From the NCBI GenBank assembly GCA_934294885.1, contig CAKRAK010000012.1:21137-85136 (forward strand): 64,000 nucleotides of DNA, given 5' to 3'. Every line of letters begins with the position of its first letter. The stretch's first letter is position 1. The translations under genes were made by a program, and so were the position numbers. This document shows positions 43,195 through 51,975 of the stretch, piece by piece. A model generated the notes under the pieces. It saw only the letters and a program-made list of their open reading frames with translations, was not told the origin of the DNA and ran no database searches. The stretch comes from an uncultured Lachnospiraceae bacterium. Lineage in GTDB: Bacteria > Bacillota > Clostridia > Lachnospirales > Lachnospiraceae.

Positions 43195-43950
43195 ATGCAA
43201 AAAGTATATGTGTGTCTGCCCTGTTATAATGAAGAGGCCAATATCGGTTTGTTGGTAGAGGAATGGGAGACAGAACGAGAGAAAATTAAGAAATTAAATT
43301 ACGAGATGCAGGTCATTCTTATCGATGATAAAAGCACGGATGACACCTTGAATGTGATGGAGAATTGTCGAAAACAGTATGATAATATTACCATTATCCA
43401 ACATGAGGTAAATCAGAATTTAGGTGGTGGTGTTAAGACTGCCTTTGGGTACTTTTTGAAAAATGGCGAATCTGGGGATGTTTGTTTTTTAATGGATGGA
43501 GATAATACCCATGCACCCTGCTATTCCATTCCAATGTTAGAACGGTTGAAGGAAGGCTATGATTGTGTGATTGCATCCAGATATTGTAATAATTCCAATG
43601 TTGTTGGTGTTCCGAAAGTTCGCCTGTTTTTAAGCGATGGGGCAAGGTTATTTTATACTCTTGTCTTAGGCGTAAAGGGAGTAAAGGACTATACCTGCGG
43701 ATATCGTGGATATACCTATGATATAATTTCTAAAGCAACAAAAAAATATGGGGAGCATTTTATTGAAATGAAAACCTTTGCCTGTATGATGGAAGTGTTA
43801 TATAAGTTAAATCTTTGTGGAGCAAGGTTTTCCGAGGTGGGATTTGAATTGCGTTACGACAACAAACAAGGTGAAAGCAAAATGAAAATTTTGAAAACAG
43901 TCAGGGACAGTGTTGGAACAGCCTTTAAATTACGGTTTCACAAAATGTGA
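43195..43950 (+). CDS. GT2 family glycosyltransferase (polyprenyl-phosphate sugar synthase type)
   Basis: 251 residues, GT-A fold like dolichyl-phosphate mannose synthase: VCLPCYNEEANIGLL, LIDDKSTDDTLNVM, NLGGGVKTAFGYF, FLMDGDNTHAP (DxD-type metal site), YTCGYRGYTYD. No transmembrane tail, so it resembles DPM1 more than CsbB/GtrB, which carry helices. Expected product: undecaprenyl-phosphate sugar made on the cytoplasmic side for the GtrA flippase and the GT-C enzymes downstream. GGAGGAG before the ATG. Confidence 0.9.
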   Translation: MQKVYVCLPCYNEEANIGLLVEEWETEREKIKKLNYEMQVILIDDKSTDDTLNVMENCRKQYDNITIIQHEVNQNLGGGVKTAFGYFLKNGESGDVCFLMDGDNTHAPCYSIPMLERLKEGYDCVIASRYCNNSNVVGVPKVRLFLSDGARLFYTLVLGVKGVKDYTCGYRGYTYDIISKATKKYGEHFIEMKTFACMMEVLYKLNLCGARFSEVGFELRYDNKQGESKMKILKTVRDSVGTAFKLRFHKM

Positions 43951-43959
43951 GGATTATTT

Positions 43960-45765
43960 ATGAAAAAGAAAAATATAAATATTGGGTTACTGTTGATTTT
44001 AATAAGTCATGTGATACTGCTGGTTTTGTTATTTGTATTTGTGAGAAAGGAATATCACTCAGATGAAGTCTGGTCCTATGGGATTGCAAATAGCAGTGTT
44101 GCCGGGGCATTATTCGAAGACGAATCCGGAAATTCCATTAATATTGGAAAGTGGTTTGATGGTACAGTTTTACAGGAGTATCTGACAGTACAAAAGGAAG
44201 AATGTTTTCATTTTAAAAATACATATATCAATGCGAAGAATGATTTTCATCCGCCGTTAACGTTTTTTTTGATTCATTTAGTCGGTTCATTTTTTCCAAA
44301 TGTTTTTTCTTTTTGGTTTTTTATTCCTTTTAACATAATTGCAATGTTAATGTGCGATGTGTATATATACCGTATTTTAAAGCTGTATGATATTCCAGAA
44401 CCTGTATGTTTGGCCGGTTGTGTTCTGAGTGCCTTCTGTACCGGCGGAATTAACATGGCAATGTATTTACGTATGTACACATTGCTTGCAGCATTTGGAA
44501 TTATGTTATTTTATATAAGCTTGTTCATTATAAAGGAAAAGAATATCGGAAAAAAGCAAATCTTTTCCTTGGCAATCGTAAATGTATTAGGGGCACTTAC
44601 CTGTTATGAGTATTACGTGTTTGCATTTTTAGTTGCCCTTTCTGTTTGTATGATTTTATTATTTCGTAAACAAATAAAAAACTGTTTTGTATATGGATTT
44701 ACGATGTTGGGAAGTATTCTTGTTTCCTTTGCTTTATTTCCGGATGCAATTTCTGATATGATTGGCAATATAGGGGGAAAGGGATTTTCCGGTTGGGAAA
44801 GCTATCCTTATTTTTTGCAGCTGAAAATGCTGATTAGCATGGTTATAAAAGAAATTATGGGTATAATGACAAATCCATATGAGCCTTTTTTGGCGTCTAT
44901 GGTACCTTATTTGTTGGTGGTTGGTTATTCGTTGCTGATTATATTGCCGTTGCTTATTTATATCAAAAAAGAAAAAAATTCTTTTGTTGGATTGAGAAGG
45001 GCAGGAAACCGGATGAACAATCGGTTGAAATGTACATGGGAGCAGTGCAAAGAACCCCTTCCTATGATTGGTATTGCCTTATTTGTGACCATAGGATTTA
45101 TTGCAATGATGAATGATTCGATTTCTGTTTATCAGATGAAGGAACAGTCCGTTCGATATTTGTTTGTAATATATACATTGGTGGAATTGATTTTTATAGT
45201 AGTATTATACAGCATACTGGTTTTACTTATTGGGAAAAAAAGATGGGTTCAAGTCAGTTGTTTTGCTATTTGTTGTGCTATTGTGGCGATTACAGCTAAA
45301 ACCGGTTCTCCGGAATTTTTGCAAGGCGAAGGTTCTAGCGGAAAATCTCCCCGGGATATTAAAAATGCACAGGTTATTCTATTGCTTGGCTCAGATCCGG
45401 GATTGGAACGTCTGGCAGCTTCCATAGATTGGAGTAATTCTATTTTGGCTATTAAATATGCGGATTTGAAGCAATATCGTAAAGAAATCAAAAAAATTGA
45501 CACGGATAAGGATATTTATGTTTTTGTACAGGAAAAAGCCCTGGTAGAAAATGTATTGACTGATACGCTGAAAAATAATAGTGAGGGAGTATGTTTTAAT
45601 AACAAGAATAATGAGGAAAAAAACACAAGAGATAATAATTTAAAAAAATTAGAAAAAAATATACAGAGTTATTTTGTGGATACCTTATCTGCCGGAGCTT
45701 TAAAGAAAATTGGGACTTATCAGACTGTGAATGACGGTTTTACATTATATCAAATTTCAGAATAA
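43960..45765 (+). CDS. GT-C-type membrane glycosyltransferase (ArnT/GT39-like)
   Basis: 601 residues with ~11 transmembrane helices. The first extracytoplasmic loop begins YHSDEVWSYG (Asp35-Glu36, the GT-C catalytic pair), followed by NDFHPPLTFFLIHL, both typical of ArnT/PMT-like lipid-linked-sugar transferases. The C-terminal ~170 residues are a soluble extracytoplasmic domain. It likely transfers a sugar from undecaprenyl phosphate to a surface acceptor. It starts 9 bases after the GT2 gene. The DNA is notably AT-rich compared with prmA or rsmE. Confidence 0.8.
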   Translation: MKKKNINIGLLLILISHVILLVLLFVFVRKEYHSDEVWSYGIANSSVAGALFEDESGNSINIGKWFDGTVLQEYLTVQKEECFHFKNTYINAKNDFHPPLTFFLIHLVGSFFPNVFSFWFFIPFNIIAMLMCDVYIYRILKLYDIPEPVCLAGCVLSAFCTGGINMAMYLRMYTLLAAFGIMLFYISLFIIKEKNIGKKQIFSLAIVNVLGALTCYEYYVFAFLVALSVCMILLFRKQIKNCFVYGFTMLGSILVSFALFPDAISDMIGNIGGKGFSGWESYPYFLQLKMLISMVIKEIMGIMTNPYEPFLASMVPYLLVVGYSLLIILPLLIYIKKEKNSFVGLRRAGNRMNNRLKCTWEQCKEPLPMIGIALFVTIGFIAMMNDSISVYQMKEQSVRYLFVIYTLVELIFIVVLYSILVLLIGKKRWVQVSCFAICCAIVAITAKTGSPEFLQGEGSSGKSPRDIKNAQVILLLGSDPGLERLAASIDWSNSILAIKYADLKQYRKEIKKIDTDKDIYVFVQEKALVENVLTDTLKNNSEGVCFNNKNNEEKNTRDNNLKKLEKNIQSYFVDTLSAGALKKIGTYQTVNDGFTLYQISE

Positions 45766-45774
45766 AAGGAGACG

Positions 45775-48351
45775 ATGATGATGAATAAGAAAATAAAAAA
45801 ATATGGATGTTATATTATTTCATTTTTGGTTCCCTGGTTATTGATTATAGTACATTCCCTTGTGAGAGCTTCCTGGCTGACAGGACAGGGGGGATTGTTA
45901 AACGGAGATACCGGATTACAGTTATATCCTTTGATGGTGGAATTTTGGGATAAAGTACATTCCGGTGAATCGTTGTTTTACAGCTGGAATGCAGGAAATG
46001 GTATTGATTTTTATTTGAACATTATATATTACCTGATTTCTCCCTTTAATATAATTGTTTTGTTATTACCAAAGGCTTGTATAGAAAATGCGGTTCAATT
46101 TGTTATGGTTTTAAAATGGGCTCTTATGGGAGTCAGTGCAACCTATTATTTTGTACATACCAGATTTAATACGTTAAAATATCACAAACGTTTGTTTTCC
46201 TGTGTGTTAGGGTTAGCGTTTTCTTTATCTAACGCGATTCTTACCTTGTTTGGTTATTTCAATTGGGGAGATGTGATTATACTGTTGCCGATACTTTTGT
46301 TAGCGTTAGAACGTTTAATTGATGAAGGAAAATGGAAGTCATACTCGGTTTTGTTACTGATAGCAATGTTGTGCAATTTTTATATGGCATATCAGGTATG
46401 TATCTTTTTGGTGTTCTGGTTTGTAATTTATATTCACCATTCAGATGAGCATAAGGGAAAAAAATTTCTGGTTTTTGCGGGAGCATCTGTATTATCGGCG
46501 ATTAGTTCCTGCGTTGCAATTCTTCCGGCTGCTTTGGGTGTGATGAATCGATATGGTGGAGGAAGTATGCCAACGTTTCTCAATAATATATATGATATTG
46601 GGGAACAATTGTTTTTTTGCGGGGATAATTTGGTAGATTGGACCTCGTATAAACCCAATTTATATTTTTCTGTTGGTTGCTTGGTTTTGGCTATGTTATT
46701 TTTCAGCACCAAAACAGAAAAAACATTAAAAATAAAGGTTGGATTTGTATGGCTCTTTATGCTTTTGAGTTTGTTTATTGGGAAATTAAACTTGTTCTGG
46801 CATGGTTTTTCCGTTCCAAACGGTGTAAACCACAGATTCCTTTATATTTTCATTTTCTTAATGCTATTTATGGCATTGCAGACGGTTATACAGTTTGATT
46901 CGTTGAAAAAATGGCATGTTATTGTTTTTGGAATTTTGGAATGTGCATTTATGGTTGTTTGTTTCCTGCATATTACAAAGTTAAACAGCTTTTGGGGATA
47001 TCTCATTACATTCCTGCTTTTTGTTTTATATACTATGCTGCTGTGTTTTTGTTTGAAGGGAAGTATTCAATATAAAAATATCATCGTAACGGTATCCGTA
47101 TTCATGGTATTGGAGTTGTGTGTAAATGGGTTCTATGAATTGAAGGAATATAATATCAAAAACTGGAATGATTCTCTGAATGTCAGTCAGGCAGCAGAAT
47201 TGATAAAAAATGTTGATCTTGCAAGGGGAGAGCGTGTAACGTTTCCGGATTCGCCGATTAACTCCGGATTGGCATTTAATGTACCTTGTACCAATCAGTT
47301 TGTTTCTTATAACAGCATTGATATGATAGAATTGTACAACAGATTGGGAATGGATTTTTCGGGAGCATCCTGTTATATTGCTTCGGGAACGTCACCGTTA
47401 ATGAATCTTATGCTAAATATTCGTTATGATGTCGGAGATTGGAAGGCCGGTATAAGTGATGAGACAGAAGAGCGAAGTGTTGATAACACACAGTTATATC
47501 GTGTGAACCGTCTGGCAGGATTGGGATATATGGTAAATACCGATATTACACAGTGGGATAAGGATGAATTATATAATTTTGATTTGCAAAATGATTTTGT
47601 GAAGAAGACAACCGGAGAATCGAATATTTTTACCAATGTAATGCCGGAGGTTACTTTTACAGATGGGATTTTAAACTATAATTATAATGAGAACAGCTAC
47701 GAAAGAGGATATTATTATTATGATTATGTATCTAAGAATATTGCCACCTCCGAGATGACGGAATTATCCTTTACCGTTGATGAGGACATGGATCTGTATA
47801 TGGATTTGTTTAGTCAGGAAGTGATGAATAACACAATCTATGTTGATGATGAATTGGTTTGTACCGATGTAAATGACTGTTATCAAAAATATTACCATAT
47901 AGGACAGGTAAAGAAGGGGCAGAAAATACATATTTACAGTACCCACTCTATGGGTGTTGGAGAAGAGGCAGTATTATGGTTCCGTTTTGCCAAATTCAAT
48001 GAAGAAAATTATGCCAAGGCATATGAAAAGCTGTCTAAAAACGTATACAATATTGACAATATGGATTCTGCTTATGTATCTGGAACCATTCATGCAGATG
48101 AAGATGGTATTATGATGACTTCCGTTCCTGCAATGAAGGGCTTTACTGTTTTGGTAGATGGTAAAGCAGTTTCTATTAAGACGATTGGAAATGCTTTTAT
48201 AGGAGTTCCCTTATCTAAGGGAGACCATAAGGTGGAATTTAAGTATATGACACCGTATTTTAAACAAGGTGCCCTGATCAGCTTGTTTGGTGTTGCGGTC
48301 TTTGTTGTACTTTGTATTTATGATAACAGGAGAAAGAAAAAAGAAGCTTAG
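45775..48351 (+). CDS. YfhO-family membrane glycosyltransferase
   Basis: 858 residues: ~12 N-terminal transmembrane helices, a large extracytoplasmic beta-rich domain (~residues 480-820), and a final helix before a basic KKKEA end. First-loop motif LLNGDTGLQLYPLMVEFWD and AGNGIDFYLN match the YfhO family (GT-C fold). In Bacillus and Listeria YfhO/GtlB works with CsbB/GtlA and GtcA to glycosylate lipoteichoic acid; the same parts precede it here. AAAGGAG is followed by three consecutive ATG-type codons; the exact start is uncertain by two codons. Last gene of the cluster. Confidence 0.86.
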   Translation: MMMNKKIKKYGCYIISFLVPWLLIIVHSLVRASWLTGQGGLLNGDTGLQLYPLMVEFWDKVHSGESLFYSWNAGNGIDFYLNIIYYLISPFNIIVLLLPKACIENAVQFVMVLKWALMGVSATYYFVHTRFNTLKYHKRLFSCVLGLAFSLSNAILTLFGYFNWGDVIILLPILLLALERLIDEGKWKSYSVLLLIAMLCNFYMAYQVCIFLVFWFVIYIHHSDEHKGKKFLVFAGASVLSAISSCVAILPAALGVMNRYGGGSMPTFLNNIYDIGEQLFFCGDNLVDWTSYKPNLYFSVGCLVLAMLFFSTKTEKTLKIKVGFVWLFMLLSLFIGKLNLFWHGFSVPNGVNHRFLYIFIFLMLFMALQTVIQFDSLKKWHVIVFGILECAFMVVCFLHITKLNSFWGYLITFLLFVLYTMLLCFCLKGSIQYKNIIVTVSVFMVLELCVNGFYELKEYNIKNWNDSLNVSQAAELIKNVDLARGERVTFPDSPINSGLAFNVPCTNQFVSYNSIDMIELYNRLGMDFSGASCYIASGTSPLMNLMLNIRYDVGDWKAGISDETEERSVDNTQLYRVNRLAGLGYMVNTDITQWDKDELYNFDLQNDFVKKTTGESNIFTNVMPEVTFTDGILNYNYNENSYERGYYYYDYVSKNIATSEMTELSFTVDEDMDLYMDLFSQEVMNNTIYVDDELVCTDVNDCYQKYYHIGQVKKGQKIHIYSTHSMGVGEEAVLWFRFAKFNEENYAKAYEKLSKNVYNIDNMDSAYVSGTIHADEDGIMMTSVPAMKGFTVLVDGKAVSIKTIGNAFIGVPLSKGDHKVEFKYMTPYFKQGALISLFGVAVFVVLCIYDNRRKKKEA

Positions 48352-48363
48352 GTTGAGAATGGG

Positions 48364-48379
48364 GAATCCGTAGGGATTC
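48364..48379 (+). other. short hairpin at the end of the glycopolymer cluster
   Basis: GAATCC-GTAG-GGATTC between the YfhO gene and rsmE, without a T-run. A weak structure; significance uncertain. Confidence 0.3.
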
Positions 48380-48403
48380 ATAAGAAAAGAGGAATGTTTT
48401 AAT

Positions 48404-49186
48404 ATGTACCGGTTTTTTGTATCAAAAAATCAGATGCTGCAGGCTCCCGTTGTGATACAGGGTGAAGATTATAATCATATTCATTCGGTTCTTCGTCTAA
48501 AAAGAGGGGAAGAGGTGCTGCTTTGCGCCGAGGATGACAAGGAGTATCTGTGCAGCATTGAAGGCTATAATGAGGAACAGCAGCAGGTTCTGCTTCAGGT
48601 TGTAGATATCTTTGGAAATAACAGGGAGCTCCCTGCAAGAATGGTACTGTTTCAGGGATTACCCAAAGGGGATAAGATGGAATGGATCATTCAAAAGGCT
48701 GTGGAGCTGGGCGTTAGTGAAATTGTACCGGTTTCCATGAAACGTTGTGTTGTCAAACTGGATGAGAAAAAGGCAGGAAAAAAGGTAGAGCGTTATAACA
48801 GCATAGCTTTAAGTGCGGCAAAACAGTCCAAAAGAGGTAAGGTTCCCACAGTAACTTCTGTTATGTCCATGAAGGAGGCTATGGCATACGGAAAAGAATT
48901 GGAAATGCTACTGGTACCCTATGAATTAGCCGGTGGAATGGAGATTTCTAAAAAAAGGCTTCATGAGGCAGCCGGAAAGTCTTCGATTGGTATTTTTATT
49001 GGGCCGGAAGGAGGATTTGACCCGGAAGAGGTTACTATGATAGAATCTCTTGGTGGATATCAGATTTCTTTAGGACATCGGATTCTTAGAACGGAAACAG
49101 CCGGTATGGTGGTATTGTCTTTATTGATGTTTGATATGGAAAATGATGAAAATGATGGTGGTAAGATAGATGGAAGTTTACTTTGA
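48404..49186 (+). CDS. rsmE: 16S rRNA (uracil-1498-N3) methyltransferase
   Basis: SPOUT-class methyltransferase of helix 44 of 16S rRNA. 260 residues; N-terminal PUA-like domain (YNHIHSVLRLKRGEEV), then QGLPKGDKMEWIIQKAVELG, GIFIGPEGGFDPEEV and LGHRILRTETAGMVVLSLL (trefoil knot, SAM site). AGAGGA before the ATG. It overlaps the cysteine desulfurase gene by 17 bases. Confidence 0.96.
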   Translation: MYRFFVSKNQMLQAPVVIQGEDYNHIHSVLRLKRGEEVLLCAEDDKEYLCSIEGYNEEQQQVLLQVVDIFGNNRELPARMVLFQGLPKGDKMEWIIQKAVELGVSEIVPVSMKRCVVKLDEKKAGKKVERYNSIALSAAKQSKRGKVPTVTSVMSMKEAMAYGKELEMLLVPYELAGGMEISKKRLHEAAGKSSIGIFIGPEGGFDPEEVTMIESLGGYQISLGHRILRTETAGMVVLSLLMFDMENDENDGGKIDGSLL

Positions 49187-50324
49187 TAATGCGGCAACAA
49201 CAAAAATATTACCGGAAGTCCGGGAAATCATGCTGGAAACCATGGATGTGGAATACGGCAATCCCTCTTCTTTGCATATGAAGGGTGTTGAAGCGGAGAA
49301 CTACTTGCGATATGCCAGAGAAGTATTAAGCAAGGAGTTAAAATGTGAACCGAAGGAGCTTATATTTACATCCGGCGGAACGGAATCTAATAATCTGGCG
49401 CTGCTTGGAATTGCGGCGGCGAATAAAAGAGCCGGTAATCATATTATTACAACAAGAATCGAACATGCCTCTGTATATAATCCGGTTTTTTATCTGGAAG
49501 AACAGGGATTTCGTGTGAGCTTTCTGGATGTGGATGAGCATGGAATTGTGGATTTGGAACAACTGAAAAATGAGCTGTGTGAGGATACGATTTTAGTATC
49601 TGTTATGGCAGTAAATAATGAAATCGGTGCGGTGGAACCGATTGAAGAGGTCGGAAAACTGATTGGGGAATTCAACCGAACCCATAAAAAACAGGTTGTG
49701 TTCCATGTGGATGCAATTCAGGCATTTGGAAAACAATTATTATACCCAAAAAGAATGGGAATCCATGCAATGTCCATGAGTGGTCATAAAATCCACGGGC
49801 CTAAGGGCAGTGGTGCGTTGTTTGTGGATCGTAATGTGAAGATAAAACCGATTATTTATGGTGGTGGACAGGAAAAAGGAATGCGTTCCGGTACAGAGAA
49901 TACGGCAGCCATTGCAGGCTTTGGTAAGGCAACAGAGATTATGTATCATAATTTGGAAGCCAACAGGGAAAAGATGTTTGCCCTAAAGGATGCACTGATT
50001 CAAAAGGCAACCCGGATAGAAGGAGTAACCAGCAATTCAGGAGCGGCACCCCATATTGTTTCCTTGAGTTTTTGTGATGTAAGAAGTGAGGTTTTGCTCC
50101 ATGCATTGGAAGAAAAGGGGATTTATGTATCTGCCGGTTCTGCATGTTCTTCCAATCATCCTGCTATCAGTGGAGTATTGAAGGCAATATCCTTAGATTC
50201 TAAATTGCTGGATTCGACACTTCGATTTAGTTTATGTGAGAATAATACCTTGGAAGAGGTTGATTATGTGGTAGAAGCGTTAGAGAAATTATTGCCGATG
50301 CTACGCAAATTTACAAGAAAGTAA
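49170..50324 (+). CDS. cysteine desulfurase (NifS/NifZ type)
   Basis: PLP enzyme that takes sulfur from cysteine. 384 residues: YFDNAATTKILPEV, FTSGGTESNNLALLG, Schiff-base lysine Lys207 in SGHKIHGPKG, GGGQEKGMRSGTENTAAIAG, active-site Cys326 in AGSACSSNHPA. It lies 13 bases before thiI, so it is probably the dedicated sulfur donor for tRNA 4-thiouridine, like Bacillus NifZ, rather than the general Fe-S enzyme. It starts inside the rsmE coding region (translational coupling). Confidence 0.93.
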   Translation: MEVYFDNAATTKILPEVREIMLETMDVEYGNPSSLHMKGVEAENYLRYAREVLSKELKCEPKELIFTSGGTESNNLALLGIAAANKRAGNHIITTRIEHASVYNPVFYLEEQGFRVSFLDVDEHGIVDLEQLKNELCEDTILVSVMAVNNEIGAVEPIEEVGKLIGEFNRTHKKQVVFHVDAIQAFGKQLLYPKRMGIHAMSMSGHKIHGPKGSGALFVDRNVKIKPIIYGGGQEKGMRSGTENTAAIAGFGKATEIMYHNLEANREKMFALKDALIQKATRIEGVTSNSGAAPHIVSLSFCDVRSEVLLHALEEKGIYVSAGSACSSNHPAISGVLKAISLDSKLLDSTLRFSLCENNTLEEVDYVVEALEKLLPMLRKFTRK

Positions 50325-50337
50325 AAGGAGAGACAGA

Positions 50338-51519
50338 ATGGAATACCAATCATTTTTAATTAAATATGCAGAAATCGGAACAAAGGGAAAAAACCGATAT
50401 GTATTTGAAGATGTGTTATGTAACAACATAAAGAATCATGTGGCATCGTATGGGGATTTTTCAATCCGCAGAGAATATGGACGGATTTTTTTAGAAGCAA
50501 ATGAACCTTATGATTTTGATGATGTGGTTGCTGAATTACAAAAGGTATTTGGTATTGTGGGAATCTGCCCGATTGTAGTGCAAGAACACACAGAATTTGA
50601 AGCAATCAAGGAAACAGTGATTGCATATATGAAGGAATGTTATGGAACGGAGAAGATTTCTTTTAAGGTTAATACAAGAAGAACCAATAAAGCCTTTCCT
50701 ATGACTTCTATGGAAACCTCCAGTGAGCTTGGACATTTTATCTTGGAGGCATGTGAGAATACCTCTGTAGATGTTCATAATCCGGACGTGTTATTGAATG
50801 TTGAGATAAGGGAACAGGTATATATCTATTCAAAAACGATTAAAGGAGCAGGAGGTCTTCCTGTTGGTACTAACGGAAAAGCCATGCTTTTATTGTCAGG
50901 TGGGATTGACTCTCCGGTTGCAGGATACATGATCGCAAAGCGTGGTGTGGAATTAGAGGCGGTTTATTTTAATGCCCCACCATATACTTCTGAGAGAGCG
51001 AAGCAGAAGGTAGTAGATCTTGCAAAAATCGTATCCGGATATTCCGGAACCATCCGTTTGCATATTGTGAATTTTACGGATATTCAGCTTGCCATATATG
51101 AAAAATGCCCTCATGAAGAGCTTACGATTATCATGAGAAGATATATGATGAAGATTGCAGAAGACCTGGCAAAGAAGAATAATTGTCAGGCACTGGTTAC
51201 CGGAGAAAGTATCGGACAGGTAGCAAGCCAGACCATATACTCTTTGGCTTGTACCAACGAGGTATGTACTCTTCCGGTATTCCGCCCTTGTATTGGTATG
51301 GACAAACAGGAAATTGTGGATATATCAGAGATGATTCATACTTATGAGACTTCCATCCAGCCTTATGAGGATTGCTGTACGATATTTGTTGCCAAGCATC
51401 CGGTTACCAAGCCGATTTTGGAGATTATTAAGCGTTCGGAGGAGAATTTAAAGGATGTCATTGATGATTTGTACGAAAAAGCAATGCAATCCGTAGAGGT
51501 GTTGGAGCTTCATCTGTAA
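50338..51519 (+). CDS. thiI: tRNA 4-thiouridine synthase ThiI
   Basis: Adds sulfur to U8 of tRNA. 393 residues: ferredoxin-like N-terminal and THUMP domains (IKYAEIGTKGKNR, VFGIVGICPI, FKVNTRRTNKAFPM), then the PP-loop ATPase (LLSGGIDSPVAGYMIAKRG) and TGESIGQVASQT, PYEDCCTIFVAKHP. No C-terminal rhodanese domain, as in Bacillus, which fits direct sulfur relay from the adjacent cysteine desulfurase. AAAGGAG precedes the ATG. Confidence 0.96.
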   Translation: MEYQSFLIKYAEIGTKGKNRYVFEDVLCNNIKNHVASYGDFSIRREYGRIFLEANEPYDFDDVVAELQKVFGIVGICPIVVQEHTEFEAIKETVIAYMKECYGTEKISFKVNTRRTNKAFPMTSMETSSELGHFILEACENTSVDVHNPDVLLNVEIREQVYIYSKTIKGAGGLPVGTNGKAMLLLSGGIDSPVAGYMIAKRGVELEAVYFNAPPYTSERAKQKVVDLAKIVSGYSGTIRLHIVNFTDIQLAIYEKCPHEELTIIMRRYMMKIAEDLAKKNNCQALVTGESIGQVASQTIYSLACTNEVCTLPVFRPCIGMDKQEIVDISEMIHTYETSIQPYEDCCTIFVAKHPVTKPILEIIKRSEENLKDVIDDLYEKAMQSVEVLELHL

Positions 51520-51566
51520 TCCGGGTAAAATCTTTCTTCCCTTCGGGTAAAATCGAGGATTGATTG

Positions 51567-51595
51567 TTGACTTTTTTTTCATGAAAAGTTATGAT
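51567..51595 (+). promoter_or_regulatory. promoter of the HPr-like gene
   Basis: TTGACT (51567-51572), 17-base spacer, TATGAT (51590-51595). Confidence 0.65.
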
Positions 51596-51642
51596 GATAA
51601 TAGCTTTTGCAGATATGCATAATAGGATTAGGAGGAATGGAT

Positions 51643-51873
51643 ATGAAGACAGTTAAGATTTCGTTAAATTCAATTGATAAGGTAAAAAGCTTTGTAAATG
51701 ACATTGCAAGATTTGATGCAGAATTTGATTTGGTTTCGGGAAGATATGTAATTGATGCTAAGTCAATTATGGGTATTTTTAGTTTGGATATTTCTCAACC
51801 AATTGATTTAAATATTCACGCTGAGGGTGATGATACAGAGATTCTCGAGGCATTAAAGCCATATATTATTTAA
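51643..51873 (+). CDS. HPr-like protein lacking the active-site histidine
   Basis: 76 residues with the size and C-terminal half of HPr: DAKSIMGIFSLDIS matches the HPr Ser46 loop (K-SIMGVMSL), and AEGDDTEILEALKPYI its last helix. The region where HPr has GLHARPA (His15) reads NSIDKVKSFV, so it cannot accept phosphate from Enzyme I. It resembles the logic of Bacillus Crh, which keeps Ser46 but not His15. It could be a catabolite-repression co-regulator or a diverged fold; the target is unknown. AGGAGGA before the ATG at 51643; own promoter and terminator. Confidence 0.78.
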   Translation: MKTVKISLNSIDKVKSFVNDIARFDAEFDLVSGRYVIDAKSIMGIFSLDISQPIDLNIHAEGDDTEILEALKPYII

Positions 51874-51893
51874 TTCAGAATTTATTTTGTGTG

Positions 51894-51923
51894 AAAGCCT
51901 TGCATTGCAGGGCTTTTGTTTTT
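51894..51923 (+). terminator. intrinsic terminator after the HPr-like gene
   Basis: AAAGCCTTGC-ATT-GCAGGGCTTT stem (one G-T pair) followed by TGTTTTTG. Confidence 0.85.
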
Positions 51924-51975
51924 GTTATGGTAAGTTTTCGGTTTGAAGCAGCTTGCCGTTAAAAGTTGGAGTGTT

